NCBI GenBank assembly: GCA_050305975.1
Contig: JBNLGI010000088.1
Coordinates: 1-64,000 of the forward strand
Length of the DNA: 64,000 nt
Reading direction: 5' to 3'
Origin: Thiodiazotropha sp050305975
GTDB lineage: Bacteria; Pseudomonadota; Gammaproteobacteria; Chromatiales; Chromatiaceae
In this document: positions 32,568 to 40,841 of the stretch, piece after piece
How the letters are laid out: each line of letters opens with the position of its first letter
How positions within the stretch are numbered: position 1 is the stretch's first letter
Notes under the pieces: generated by a model
Told to the model about the DNA's origin: nothing
The model's input: only the letters and a program-made list of their open reading frames with translations
Databases searched by the model: none
Position numbers and translations under genes: made by a program

Positions 32568-33424
32568 TGCTGGAGAATGCTTACGTTCTGATCGGCGTCT
32601 CGGTGCTGATGCATGTGGCCTGGAATCTGTTGGCAAGGCAGGTCGCCCCGAGGGCCAATTTTCTCTGGTGGGGGTTGCTGGCTCATCTCCTGATGCTGGG
32701 GCCCTATGCGATCTGGCAACTGATCGCCGAGGTGAACTGGACACCGACTCTGGTATTGGCGCTGTCGATTTCTGCCGCCGCGAATACCCTCTATTTCATC
32801 GCTTTGAGGCGGGCCTACCACTATGCACCTGTCGCGCTCGTCTATCCCCTGGCACGTAGTTCTCCACTGTTGATCGCGCTCTGGGCCTGGCTCCTTTTCC
32901 GTCGGGAGATGTCGGCGGGGGAGTATGGCGCCATTGGGGTAAGTGTGTTCGGCCTCTGGATACTGGCGAGTTCATCCCGCGACGGCGACACCCGGCACGC
33001 GCTACCCTGGACCCTGGCAGCGGCGTTCGCCACCAGTCTCTACTCCCTCAGCGACAAGTCCGCTGTCGCCCACCTGCAAGGATTTGGTGTCCAGCTCGGA
33101 TTCATCACGGTGGGATACGCAGTCTCCTTTGTGGGACTCACTCTGCTGCAGCGACGCGATACAGGCGACTGGGTACCATCTCTCAGGCCTGCCTGGTTCC
33201 CGCTGCTGACAGGTGGTCTCTGCATCGGTGTCGCCTACGCGCTGGTTGTGGGGGCAATGCGCGAACTGCCGGCTGCTTACGTGGTCTCCTTCACCAATGG
33301 CGGCATCGTATTGGCGGTGCTGCTGTCGATAGGCGTCTTTCGCGAGCGCGAACATTGGCGGCAACGACTGCTTGGTGCCGGCGTGGTCACTAGCGGGCTG
33401 GTATTGCTGGGATGGAGCGGATGA
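32567..33424 (+). CDS. EamA/DMT-superfamily transporter coupled to the phn operon
   Basis: The 285-residue protein has about ten hydrophobic helices in two EamA-like halves (LIGVSVLMHVAWNLLARQ at the start; VSFTNGGIVLAVLLSIGVF near the end). ATG 32567 shares TGATG with the phnP stop, so it is translated with the C-P lyase genes. EamA carriers export or import small metabolites. Here it could move a phosphonate, a methylated or amine product, or a pathway by-product. I know of no fixed name for this gene in phn operons. The family is clear, the substrate is inferred only from position. Confidence 0.8.
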   Translation: MLENAYVLIGVSVLMHVAWNLLARQVAPRANFLWWGLLAHLLMLGPYAIWQLIAEVNWTPTLVLALSISAAANTLYFIALRRAYHYAPVALVYPLARSSPLLIALWAWLLFRREMSAGEYGAIGVSVFGLWILASSSRDGDTRHALPWTLAAAFATSLYSLSDKSAVAHLQGFGVQLGFITVGYAVSFVGLTLLQRRDTGDWVPSLRPAWFPLLTGGLCIGVAYALVVGAMRELPAAYVVSFTNGGIVLAVLLSIGVFREREHWRQRLLGAGVVTSGLVLLGWSG

Positions 33425-33426
33425 GA

Positions 33427-33513
<87 letters not shown>

Positions 33514-33630
33514 GCGGAAGGGGGGGAGAATAACCCCTATTTTCCCTCTTTGGAAGAGGGTTCGGCCGCCTTGGGCTCGACAACACCCACCCGCGCAAAG
33601 GTTCACCATGGCGGCAGCGTCTCGGCACCG

Positions 33631-35877
33631 CTACGCGGAGTAGTTGATCTGCTGCGCGTCAGCCGGCCCCTGGTCGATGGTGCTGGACGGTTTGCCGAAA
33701 TAGAAGCCCTGTCCGTAGCGAAACCCGAGGCTGGCCAACTGCTTGGCCGAGGCGGCGTTTTCGATGCCCTCCGCCACCAGCAGATGGCCGCAATCGAGGA
33801 TCATCTGGGCCAGGTGGGTCAATATCGGATTGCTCTGGGTGTCGACGAGCCGGGTCAGGTTGATATCGAACTTGACCACGTCCACCGGCATGGTGCCCAG
33901 GTAGCGTAGCGAGGAGTAGCCGCTGCCGAAGTCGTCGAGAGCGATGCGGAAGCCCATCGACTGCAGGCGGCTCAGGTGGCTGCGGGCCGTCTGCATCTGG
34001 GTGATCAGGGCGGTTTCGGTGATCTCCAGCAGGATCTTGTAGTCATGCATGTAAGCGCACATCCCCTCCAGCCATTCGAAGAGATCGCTCTCGACCAGGG
34101 TCGGCGCTGAGATGTTGATGGAGATGCCGGTGCCGACGGGTACAGAGCCCTTGCGCAGGTCGTCCTGAATGCGCCGGAACACGGCCCGGTCGAGGTCGAC
34201 CTCCAGGCCTCTGGCCTCGATCAGGGGGAAGATATGGGACGGCATGATCAACTGCCCTTCGTGGACGATACGGGCCAGGGCTTCGAAGTATTGGGGCTGG
34301 CCGGTGCGCAGGTCGACGATGGGTTGGTAGTGCATCATCAGGCCGGTGCCCTGGGAGACGGCGGCGAAGACCGCACTGTTGGTGCGGTTGGAGAAGAGTC
34401 CCTGGGTCGTCTCCGCCATGTGCTCCGAGAATTGGGCGATATTCGACTGTCCCGGGCGCTTGGCATGGTAGATGGCCGTGTTCGCCTGCCACTGCAGCGA
34501 GGCCAGGCTGGAGGCATCGCTGGGACGCGTGTGCGCGATGCCCATGCTGATGCGCACCGGTTCCCGTATGCCGAGTTTATCGAAGGGATAGCGGCTGACC
34601 GCCATGTGCACCTGCTTGGCGATCTGCATCGCCTTGCGGGGATGGCAGCCGATGAGGACCGCGGTGAACTCGTCGCCACCGAGGCGGAACAGCTGGTCGC
34701 GACTCGGTAGGTTGCTCCTGATCAGTTGGGAGACGGTGATGAGCAGCTCATCGCCCACCTCATGGCCGTAGGTGTCGTTGATGGCGCGAAAGTGATCGAC
34801 ATCGAACAGGATCAGGCTGACACGCCCGCGTCCGCTCTGAAATACATCGTTGATCTCGTGCCAGAACTCATCGAAGGCGCTACGGCTTCGGGCGCCGGTC
34901 AGGGGGTCGTGATGGGTCAGGTTCTGCAGTTGCCGGTTCTTTTCCGTGAGTGTGGTGCTGACGTCGCTCAATTGGTTGTGGTAGTCGATGAGCGACTGAC
35001 GGATCTTGTCCAGCTCCCTGATCAGGAGCGGCTGCTCGAACTCCTGGTGCACCGGTTCCCTCGGGTTCTTTTTCAATGAATCGATCTGTTGCGCGATGCG
35101 CAGAATCGGCCGGCTCATGATGCGGGCGGCCAGAGGAAAGATGATCAAGCTGAGAATGGCGGCCAGACTGGCCAGTGTGGTCACGGTTTTGGTCATCACC
35201 CGGCGCAGTTTGTCGGCATACTCGTCGCTGTTGAGCTGATAGTGGATCAGAGGCTTGAGGTCCTGCCCGCTGATCTTCTCATTGAGTTTGTTGTCGACAC
35301 TCAGGGTTTCCACATTGACCAGGTTGAACTGTCCACTGGCGAGGAAGAGGGGAAAGATACGACTGAGGGTGGCCACATAACCGAAAGTCCGATTCCGCTC
35401 GTTGTCACTTACCGGTTCAATCATCACCAGCAAGGGCTCGAACTGATTCATCAGCACATATTCCCGGTCCTTTTCGCTATCGATGGCGTGCGGAAGCAGG
35501 GCGGTGTCGACCAGATTCAGCATCCGGCCCTTGTTGTCGTAGAGTGCGACGTCGATGACATAGGCCGAGACCAGGTCGTTGGTCTTTGCCCGATGGCGGT
35601 ACCAGTAGCTGTAAAAGGTCGGATTGTGCAGCTGTTGGCGCACCTCCTCCCATTCGGCCAGGAGTCGGGTCTGGTTTCGGATCTTATCGATACTCAGAGT
35701 GAGACCGCGTTCGATCTCCGCTTCCGCCCGGGCTCGGCTGGTCTGCTGGAAGGTACTGTCGAGCTGGTCGATCTGCTGGAAGGTGATACGGCCAAAGACG
35801 AACAAAAGAATCAGAAACAGGACAACAAAGAAAGCCGTAAAAAGTGTGATGGATAGCGGCTTGAAGTGGGTTTTCAT
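33631..35877 (-). CDS. Membrane GGDEF-EAL bifunctional cyclic-di-GMP protein
   Basis: The 748-residue protein has two membrane helices (about 8-33 and 228-252) around an extracytoplasmic sensor of CHASE4-like length, then a HAMP-like linker, a GGDEF domain (FRLGGDEFTAVL, about 325-485) and an EAL domain (YFEALARIV, ISINISAP, LLEITETAL, IALDDFGSGYSSL, AEGIEN, QGFYFGKP). Both active-site sets look complete, so it could make and degrade c-di-GMP. The usual RxxD inhibitory site before GGDEF is not apparent. It is monocistronic next to tRNA-Leu, and the external ligand is unknown. Confidence 0.92.
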   Translation of the reverse strand: MKTHFKPLSITLFTAFFVVLFLILLFVFGRITFQQIDQLDSTFQQTSRARAEAEIERGLTLSIDKIRNQTRLLAEWEEVRQQLHNPTFYSYWYRHRAKTNDLVSAYVIDVALYDNKGRMLNLVDTALLPHAIDSEKDREYVLMNQFEPLLVMIEPVSDNERNRTFGYVATLSRIFPLFLASGQFNLVNVETLSVDNKLNEKISGQDLKPLIHYQLNSDEYADKLRRVMTKTVTTLASLAAILSLIIFPLAARIMSRPILRIAQQIDSLKKNPREPVHQEFEQPLLIRELDKIRQSLIDYHNQLSDVSTTLTEKNRQLQNLTHHDPLTGARSRSAFDEFWHEINDVFQSGRGRVSLILFDVDHFRAINDTYGHEVGDELLITVSQLIRSNLPSRDQLFRLGGDEFTAVLIGCHPRKAMQIAKQVHMAVSRYPFDKLGIREPVRISMGIAHTRPSDASSLASLQWQANTAIYHAKRPGQSNIAQFSEHMAETTQGLFSNRTNSAVFAAVSQGTGLMMHYQPIVDLRTGQPQYFEALARIVHEGQLIMPSHIFPLIEARGLEVDLDRAVFRRIQDDLRKGSVPVGTGISINISAPTLVESDLFEWLEGMCAYMHDYKILLEITETALITQMQTARSHLSRLQSMGFRIALDDFGSGYSSLRYLGTMPVDVVKFDINLTRLVDTQSNPILTHLAQMILDCGHLLVAEGIENAASAKQLASLGFRYGQGFYFGKPSSTIDQGPADAQQINYSA

Positions 35878-35897
35878 TTTGTTCGTTCTTCAATGAA

Positions 35898-36764
35898 CTA
35901 CCGTTCTAATAGTTTTTGTATGCTGTCCACGAGGTCGAATTCGTACTCATGGTCGAAAAAGTGATTGGCGCCGGGTATCTCAATCACCTCCGCACCCACC
36001 AGCCCCAATGAGGGCAGCCAATCATTCCCCAAGCGGTGGTCATCACCACCTAAGATAATTGTCGGCTCGATGGCCAGATTTTTTAGCGCTTCAAGCGTTT
36101 TATTACTATCCCAGGAGACATAGGAGAGGTAGTTTTCCGGAGTGGTGGTGTAACTGTCGCAATAGGCCAGTCGATAGTGCGTGAGTGAGTTGTCGCCCTT
36201 TTCCAGTTGTTCCTGCGCGCGCTGACGTTCTGCTGTGTTCTCCTTGGCGATGGGGCCCTGGACGAACGCGACCAGGCTGATGAGAATCGCCCGCTCGACC
36301 GGAGGCTCAGGCTCCTCCGCCAGGTAGGCCAGGAGCTGGAGACTGCCCGCGCTGTGCCCGATGAGGGTGGGGCTTTTGCCAGTCCGATGCTGCAACCAGT
36401 TGATCCAGAAGTTGATCTCCTCTATGTCCTGATCCATTGAGTGGGAATGGATCGCCTCACAGGCCAGGCTCTGGCGGCGGTTGTCTATACCCAGGGTCAG
36501 TGTGGGCAGGAGCACGGTGTATCCCATATCCTGGAGGGCCTCGCCAAGGCGGCGAACAGTGAAGAAATCCCGGGTCTGCAGAAAGCCGTGCAAGAGGAGA
36601 ATCGCCTTGTTCTGCGGCTCTCCCGGCAGCAACAGTGCGTTGGCTATGAAGCCGGAAGCCTGTTGCTCGGCAACGAGTTCGCTGCGGGCGGGTGTTGTGG
36701 TCAGCAGCAAACAGCAGGTCAAGAGTGTGCCGAACAGTGAGCGCCATTGAATGAATATGCTCAT
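35898..36764 (-). CDS. Exported alpha/beta hydrolase (DUF3530-like)
   Basis: The 288-residue protein has a signal peptide (MSIFIQWRSLFGTLLTCCLLLTTTPARS) and an alpha/beta-hydrolase fold with the oxyanion region LLHGFLQTRDFF, the nucleophile motif LIGHSAGSLQ and a late GANHFFDHEY histidine. It was likely an esterase or lipase-like enzyme acting in the periplasm. AAGGAGG 6 nt before ATG 36764 supports this start rather than 36785. It lies 20 nt upstream of the GGDEF-EAL gene on the same strand, so they may be cotranscribed. The substrate is unknown. Confidence 0.8.
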   Translation of the reverse strand: MSIFIQWRSLFGTLLTCCLLLTTTPARSELVAEQQASGFIANALLLPGEPQNKAILLLHGFLQTRDFFTVRRLGEALQDMGYTVLLPTLTLGIDNRRQSLACEAIHSHSMDQDIEEINFWINWLQHRTGKSPTLIGHSAGSLQLLAYLAEEPEPPVERAILISLVAFVQGPIAKENTAERQRAQEQLEKGDNSLTHYRLAYCDSYTTTPENYLSYVSWDSNKTLEALKNLAIEPTIILGGDDHRLGNDWLPSLGLVGAEVIEIPGANHFFDHEYEFDLVDSIQKLLER

Positions 36765-37008
36765 GGATCCTCCTTGGAACTGCATAGGGACCTGTCGGTA
36801 ACTCCTCTTGTCTTGGTCAAAATTCTGGCTGGTGAGGAACTCCCTTCCCGATCAAATCCATTTCCTAATCATAGTTGTAATATTCCAATCCCAGATCTAC
36901 AAGAGGGTTCCGCCATTACACGGTTGATTTGAACCATGAGTCACACTCTTTTCCCGCTCGGGTGAGAGATTCACCCGCATCTCTGCCGCGTGTTACCATC
37001 CGCGCCCT

Positions 37009-38046
37009 ATGCATCTGTCTGATTTTGATTATGAACTGCCGGAATCGCTCATCGCTCAATACCCAGAGGTCGAGCGGAGTCGTAGCCGTTTGCTGGCGCT
37101 GCTCGATGGCGAGCCGCAGGCGAAGGATATGCAATTCAGGGAGCTCCCCTCACTGCTGCGGGCCGGTGACCTGTTGGTATTCAACAACACCCGGGTGATG
37201 CCCGCTCGACTGTTCGGGCGCAAACAGACCGGGGGTCGGGTCGAATTGCTGATCGAGAGGGTGATTTCCGAGCGGCAGGCGCTGGCTCATCTGCGTTCCA
37301 GCAAGAGCCCCAAACCCGGTGGTCTGCTGCTGGTTGGAGGATCCGAACGCAAGGTCGTGGTGGAAGGGCGTCGGGATGCCTTGTTCGAGCTTCGTCTCGA
37401 GCAGGGCGATTTCCATGAACTGATGGCCGAGGAGGGGCATATGCCCTTGCCACCCTATATCCAGAGGGATGACAGCGTCTTCGATCAGGAGCGCTACCAG
37501 ACCGTCTATGCCCTGCGTCCGGGTGCGGTTGCGGCGCCGACAGCGGGGCTCCATTTCGATCAAAACATGCTCGACCGCTTGTCGGCGCTGGGCGTGGAAC
37601 AGGCGCAGCTGACCCTGCATGTCGGAGCGGGTACTTTTCAACCTGTGAGGTGCGAAAACCTCGACGATCACGTGATGCACAACGAGTGGGTGGAAGTCGA
37701 TGAGGAGGTTTGTCGCAAGGTAGAGCAGGCGCGAGCGGCAGGGGGGCGCGTTGTCGCGGTGGGCACCACCAGCGTCAGGAGCCTCGAGGCCGCCTCCGCC
37801 AGCGGAGAATTGCGCCCCTATCGAGGTGAGACCCGGCTCTTTATCCGGCCAGGGTACCGTTTCCGCAGTGTGGATGCGTTGATCACCAATTTCCATCTGC
37901 CCAAGTCAACACTATTGATGCTGGTTGCCGCTTTTGCCGGACATGAACGGGTGATGAGGGCCTACCGCCATGCCGTGGAGCAGCGCTACCGCTTCTTCAG
38001 TTATGGCGATGCGATGTTTCTGACCCCGAGTCGACAGGCTAAGTAG
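37009..38046 (+). CDS. queA: S-adenosylmethionine:tRNA ribosyltransferase-isomerase
   Basis: The 345-residue enzyme has the QueA motifs LFNNTRVMPARLFG, VAAPTAGLHFD, TLHVGAGTFQPV, HNEWVEVDE and TTSVRSLE. It transfers the ribosyl part of SAM to preQ1-tRNA in queuosine synthesis, directly after the Tgt step. Its stop is followed by the queA-tgt spacer that holds a candidate antisense RNA. Upstream, it is divergent from the hydrolase gene. Length and motifs are normal. Confidence 0.96.
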   Translation: MHLSDFDYELPESLIAQYPEVERSRSRLLALLDGEPQAKDMQFRELPSLLRAGDLLVFNNTRVMPARLFGRKQTGGRVELLIERVISERQALAHLRSSKSPKPGGLLLVGGSERKVVVEGRRDALFELRLEQGDFHELMAEEGHMPLPPYIQRDDSVFDQERYQTVYALRPGAVAAPTAGLHFDQNMLDRLSALGVEQAQLTLHVGAGTFQPVRCENLDDHVMHNEWVEVDEEVCRKVEQARAAGGRVVAVGTTSVRSLEAASASGELRPYRGETRLFIRPGYRFRSVDALITNFHLPKSTLLMLVAAFAGHERVMRAYRHAVEQRYRFFSYGDAMFLTPSRQAK

Positions 38047-38051
38047 AGCGC

Positions 38052-38143
38052 AAAAAAAAAAGCGCGGCTGGGTGCCGCGCTTAAGAATTCCACCAAAGGA
38101 GGATGGAGGAGTGTGAGCTGACTCGGCTGGCGAATCAGCACAT
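38052..38143 (-). ncRNA. Candidate antisense-strand small RNA between queA and tgt
   Basis: The minus strand holds a TTGACA box (38171-38176) and a weak TAGAAA box (38150-38155, 15-bp spacer). An 8-bp hairpin follows (38118-38138), paired fully only in minus-strand RNA because one position is U-G. Then comes a C/U stretch CUCCUCCAUCCUCC complementary to ribosome-binding sites. A GC stem (38062-38068 with 38074-38080) is followed by ten U residues, an excellent intrinsic terminator. The layout is that of a roughly 92-nt trans-acting small RNA. The weak -10 box is the main doubt. Confidence 0.5.
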
Positions 38144-38169
38144 AAAAAGTTTCTAATATGCTGTGTGGG

Positions 38170-38198
38170 TTGTCAAGTTTTTTAGGGAAAACCCTAAT
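38170..38198 (+). promoter_or_regulatory. Possible promoter of tgt with an inverted repeat
   Basis: TTGTCA (38170-38175) and CCTAAT (38193-38198) are 17 bp apart, and lie about 80 bp before the tgt start. Between them is a perfect inverted repeat TTAGGG-AAAA-CCCTAA (38182-38197). It overlaps the -35 box of the divergent small RNA, so the two may interfere. Confidence 0.4.
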
Positions 38199-38276
38199 AA
38201 CTGGTTCACATTTTTTTCCTGGGCGACCGCATCGGAACCCAGGTCCATGGTCAGGTCTTTTGACCAAGAGAGCAGG

Positions 38277-39377
38277 ATGAAATTCGAAGTTTTTCAAACA
38301 GATGGTGCTGCGCGACGCGGCAGGTTGCAGTTTTCTCGCGGAAGCGTGGAGACCCCCGCCTTCATGCCGGTCGGTACCTATGGGACGGTCAAGGCCATGA
38401 CACCGGAGGAACTGGTCGACCTGGGGGCCGAGATCATCCTCGGCAATACCTTCCATCTGATGCTGCGTCCCGGAACCCGGGTGATTCAACGCCATGGGGA
38501 TCTCCATGGGTTCACCCATTGGGAAAGGCCGATTCTGACCGACTCCGGCGGTTTTCAGGTCTTCAGCCTGGGCGATATGCGCAAGATCAGCGAGGCCGGT
38601 GTCACCTTCCGTTCCCCCATCGACGGCAGCAGGGTCTTCATGGGACCGGAGGAGTCGATGCAGGTGCAGCGGGCGCTGGGCTCCGATATTGTGATGATCT
38701 TCGACGAGTGTACCCCTTACCCCGCATTCGAGCGCGAGGCCCGCGACTCCATGGAACTATCGCTGCGCTGGGCGGCGCGCAGCAAGGAGGCCCATGGAGA
38801 CAATCCGTCAGCCCTGTTTGGCATCGTGCAGGGCGGAATGTTCGAAAGCCTGCGTGGCGCATCCCTCGACGGGCTCCAGTCCATCGGTTTCGACGGCTAC
38901 GCCGTGGGCGGCCTCTCGGTGGGCGAGCCACCGGAGGATCGCTGGCGGGTATTGGACTATCTCGGTCATGAGTTGCCAGCCGACAAACCCCACTATCTGA
39001 TGGGCGTGGGTACACCCGAGGATATCGTCGAGTCGGTGCAACGTGGTATCGACATGTTCGACTGCGTGATGCCGACCCGCAATGCGCGCAACGGCCATCT
39101 CTTCACCCACCACGGGGTGGTGAAGATCCGTCACGCCGCCCACCAGTACGACGAGAGTCCCCTGGATCCGTTATGCGACTGCTACACCTGCCGCAACTAC
39201 AGCCGCGCCTATCTGCGTCATCTGGACAAATGCAACGAGATTCTCGGCGCGCGGCTCAACACCATCCACAATCTCTACTACTACCAGAAACTGATGCGGG
39301 ATGTCCGCAAGGCGATCGAGGAGGGCCGGCTGGCCGCGTTTGCGCGGGAGTTCTATGACCTGCGCGCCGGTGATTGA
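38277..39377 (+). CDS. tgt: Queuine tRNA-ribosyltransferase
   Basis: The 366-residue enzyme shows TGT motifs: ILTDSGGFQVFSLG (nucleophile region), IVQGGMFESLRGAS, GGLSVGEPPE, DCVMPTRNARNG, and the zinc site CDCYTCRNYSRAYLRHL. It exchanges guanine for preQ1 at tRNA position 34. ATG 38277 (MKFEVFQTDG) matches the usual N-terminus. Queuosine partner queA lies just upstream. In most gammaproteobacteria yajC follows directly, but here yajC is 23.6 kb away. Confidence 0.96.
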   Translation: MKFEVFQTDGAARRGRLQFSRGSVETPAFMPVGTYGTVKAMTPEELVDLGAEIILGNTFHLMLRPGTRVIQRHGDLHGFTHWERPILTDSGGFQVFSLGDMRKISEAGVTFRSPIDGSRVFMGPEESMQVQRALGSDIVMIFDECTPYPAFEREARDSMELSLRWAARSKEAHGDNPSALFGIVQGGMFESLRGASLDGLQSIGFDGYAVGGLSVGEPPEDRWRVLDYLGHELPADKPHYLMGVGTPEDIVESVQRGIDMFDCVMPTRNARNGHLFTHHGVVKIRHAAHQYDESPLDPLCDCYTCRNYSRAYLRHLDKCNEILGARLNTIHNLYYYQKLMRDVRKAIEEGRLAAFAREFYDLRAGD

Positions 39378-39412
39378 ACTTATGACAGGGGCTCTGTCAC
39401 GGAGAAGGCATC

Positions 39413-39658
39413 ATGGATGTGATCCTATGGATATTGGTTTATATCGCAAGCGTACTGTTCTGGGTTTGGATACTCCGTTGGGGTGGTGCGGAATGGCTTG
39501 AGGGCTGGAAAGCCTGGGCAGCGATTGGCTGGTTTGCCGGACACTGGAAGGCAGAGCAGATCAGGTTCTATGCTTGGCTGTTGCTGATTCTCGAAACAGT
39601 GGGTTTCGTCGTGGGTCTATTTGTGCCTGATCTGCGTTTCGCGACAATGATGCGATAG
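39413..39658 (+). CDS. Small membrane protein of unknown function
   Basis: The 81-residue product has two hydrophobic segments (about residues 3-21 and 53-72) with a tryptophan-rich loop between (GGAEWLEGWKAWAAIGWF). GGAGAAGG lies upstream of ATG 39413 at good spacing. It begins 36 nt after tgt, in the place where yajC normally stands, but it lacks the YajC pattern. It may be cotranscribed with tgt. I do not recognise the family. Confidence 0.6.
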   Translation: MDVILWILVYIASVLFWVWILRWGGAEWLEGWKAWAAIGWFAGHWKAEQIRFYAWLLLILETVGFVVGLFVPDLRFATMMR

Positions 39659-39720
39659 TGGAATGGCATTTACATAAAACCATAACCGCTGTCATTCCGA
39701 CGTAGGCCGGGATTCACCAC

Positions 39721-39800
39721 GTAGCCTGGATGCAACGAGTGAATCTGGGGGGATCGAAGCGCCTGCTGCCCTGGATTACGCTACGCTCCATCCAGGCTAC
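39721..39800. repeat. Short palindromic intergenic repeat
   Basis: GTAGCCTGGATG (39721-39732) and CATCCAGGCTAC (39789-39800) are exact complements around 56 bp that include GGATTACGCTACGCTCC. The same motif is common as a dispersed repeat in gammaproteobacterial intergenic regions. It lies just before the apbE end, near the left edge of the block between tgt and yajC. Confidence 0.6.
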
Positions 39801-39822
39801 ACAACCAATTCCCCTGGGGGGT

Positions 39823-40821
39823 TTACTCGGGATGAGATGGCGATGCTTGGTTCGCCATGCCTTTGGACATGTGCATCTCGCCCCGATTGTCGATGATTAC
39901 TGCCTCCACATCGTCCAACCGGTCGATCAGGGCGAGGCCCTCTTTCAGGCCAAGCACGAAGACACTGGTCGAGAGGGCGTCGGTGCGGGTGGCGTTGGGG
40001 CCGAGAATGGTGACACTGCGCAGTTCCCCGGCCGAACGGCCGGTCTTGGGACTGATGATGTGGTGATAGCGCACCCCATCCTTTTCGAAATAGCGCTCGT
40101 AGTCACCCGAGGTGGAGATGGCGGTCTCCGACAGGGGCAGCACGGCGGCCAGACCCTGTTTCTTGCGCGGAGCCTGAATGCCGATGTGCCAGGGGCGGCC
40201 GCGATGGTCGCCCAGCAGACGGCTGTCGCCGCCGGCGCTGATCAGGGCATGCTCGATGCCGTGGTGCTGCAGGATGCCGATGCCGCGATCGACCGCATAG
40301 CCTTTGGCAATTCCGCCCAGGTCGATGCGCATTCCGGGGCGCTCGAAGTGAACCGTCAGCGTTTGTGGATCCAGCGTCACCAGCCGGTAGTTGATCAGGG
40401 GCAGGGCGTCGACAATGGCCTGCTCACTGGGTTTGATGCCCTTGCGGTAGTCGTACTGGTAACCGATCGAGGCGAAGGTGATGTCGAAGGCGCCGGCGGT
40501 CAGCTGCGAGTACTCCAGCGAGGTTTGTAGCAGGTCGAAGAACTCTCTCGATATGTTCACCGGTGCAGTAGCCGCATCCCGGTTCACACGATAGAGTTCG
40601 CTGCTCTCGATGTATGGGCTCAGGGCTTGATCGAGGCGGTGAAATTCCGCCAACACGGCATCGATGGCGCGTTCCGCTTCCTGCTCGTCACGGTGCCATA
40701 CCTCAACCCCGATGCGGGTACCCATGATGCCCACCTGCCGGCTGAACCAGGCTGCCGATGACGGTGTGGTGAAAATCACCGCCATCAGCAGCCAGGCGAG
40801 TGCGAAGCCTCTTGCGCTCAT
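39823..40821 (-). CDS. apbE: FAD:protein FMN transferase
   Basis: The 332-residue ApbE protein has a short N-terminal export signal (FALAWLLMAVIFTTPSSA) and motifs IDLGGIAKGYAVD, ISAGGDSRLLG, HHIISPKTG and TDALSTSVFVLG. ApbE attaches FMN covalently to threonine residues of extracytoplasmic proteins. It is the last gene of the Agl-Glt-like operon, 20 nt after the TonB-like gene, which is unusual since no FMN-binding domain protein is visible in the window. DUF4266 and DUF3570 genes, which I recall as frequent ApbE companions, lie 20 kb away. A modification role for these is possible but unproved. Confidence 0.93.
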   Translation of the reverse strand: MSARGFALAWLLMAVIFTTPSSAAWFSRQVGIMGTRIGVEVWHRDEQEAERAIDAVLAEFHRLDQALSPYIESSELYRVNRDAATAPVNISREFFDLLQTSLEYSQLTAGAFDITFASIGYQYDYRKGIKPSEQAIVDALPLINYRLVTLDPQTLTVHFERPGMRIDLGGIAKGYAVDRGIGILQHHGIEHALISAGGDSRLLGDHRGRPWHIGIQAPRKKQGLAAVLPLSETAISTSGDYERYFEKDGVRYHHIISPKTGRSAGELRSVTILGPNATRTDALSTSVFVLGLKEGLALIDRLDDVEAVIIDNRGEMHMSKGMANQASPSHPE

Positions 40822-40841
40822 GCAGGGCCTGAGATCGGCCG

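Noticed and set aside
38103..38156. A 17-codon plus-strand open frame beginning right after AAAGGAGG in the queA-tgt spacer.
   Set aside because: The ribosome site touches the ATG with no spacer, so initiation is unlikely. The same bases are better explained as the complement of the anti-Shine-Dalgarno run in the candidate RNA.
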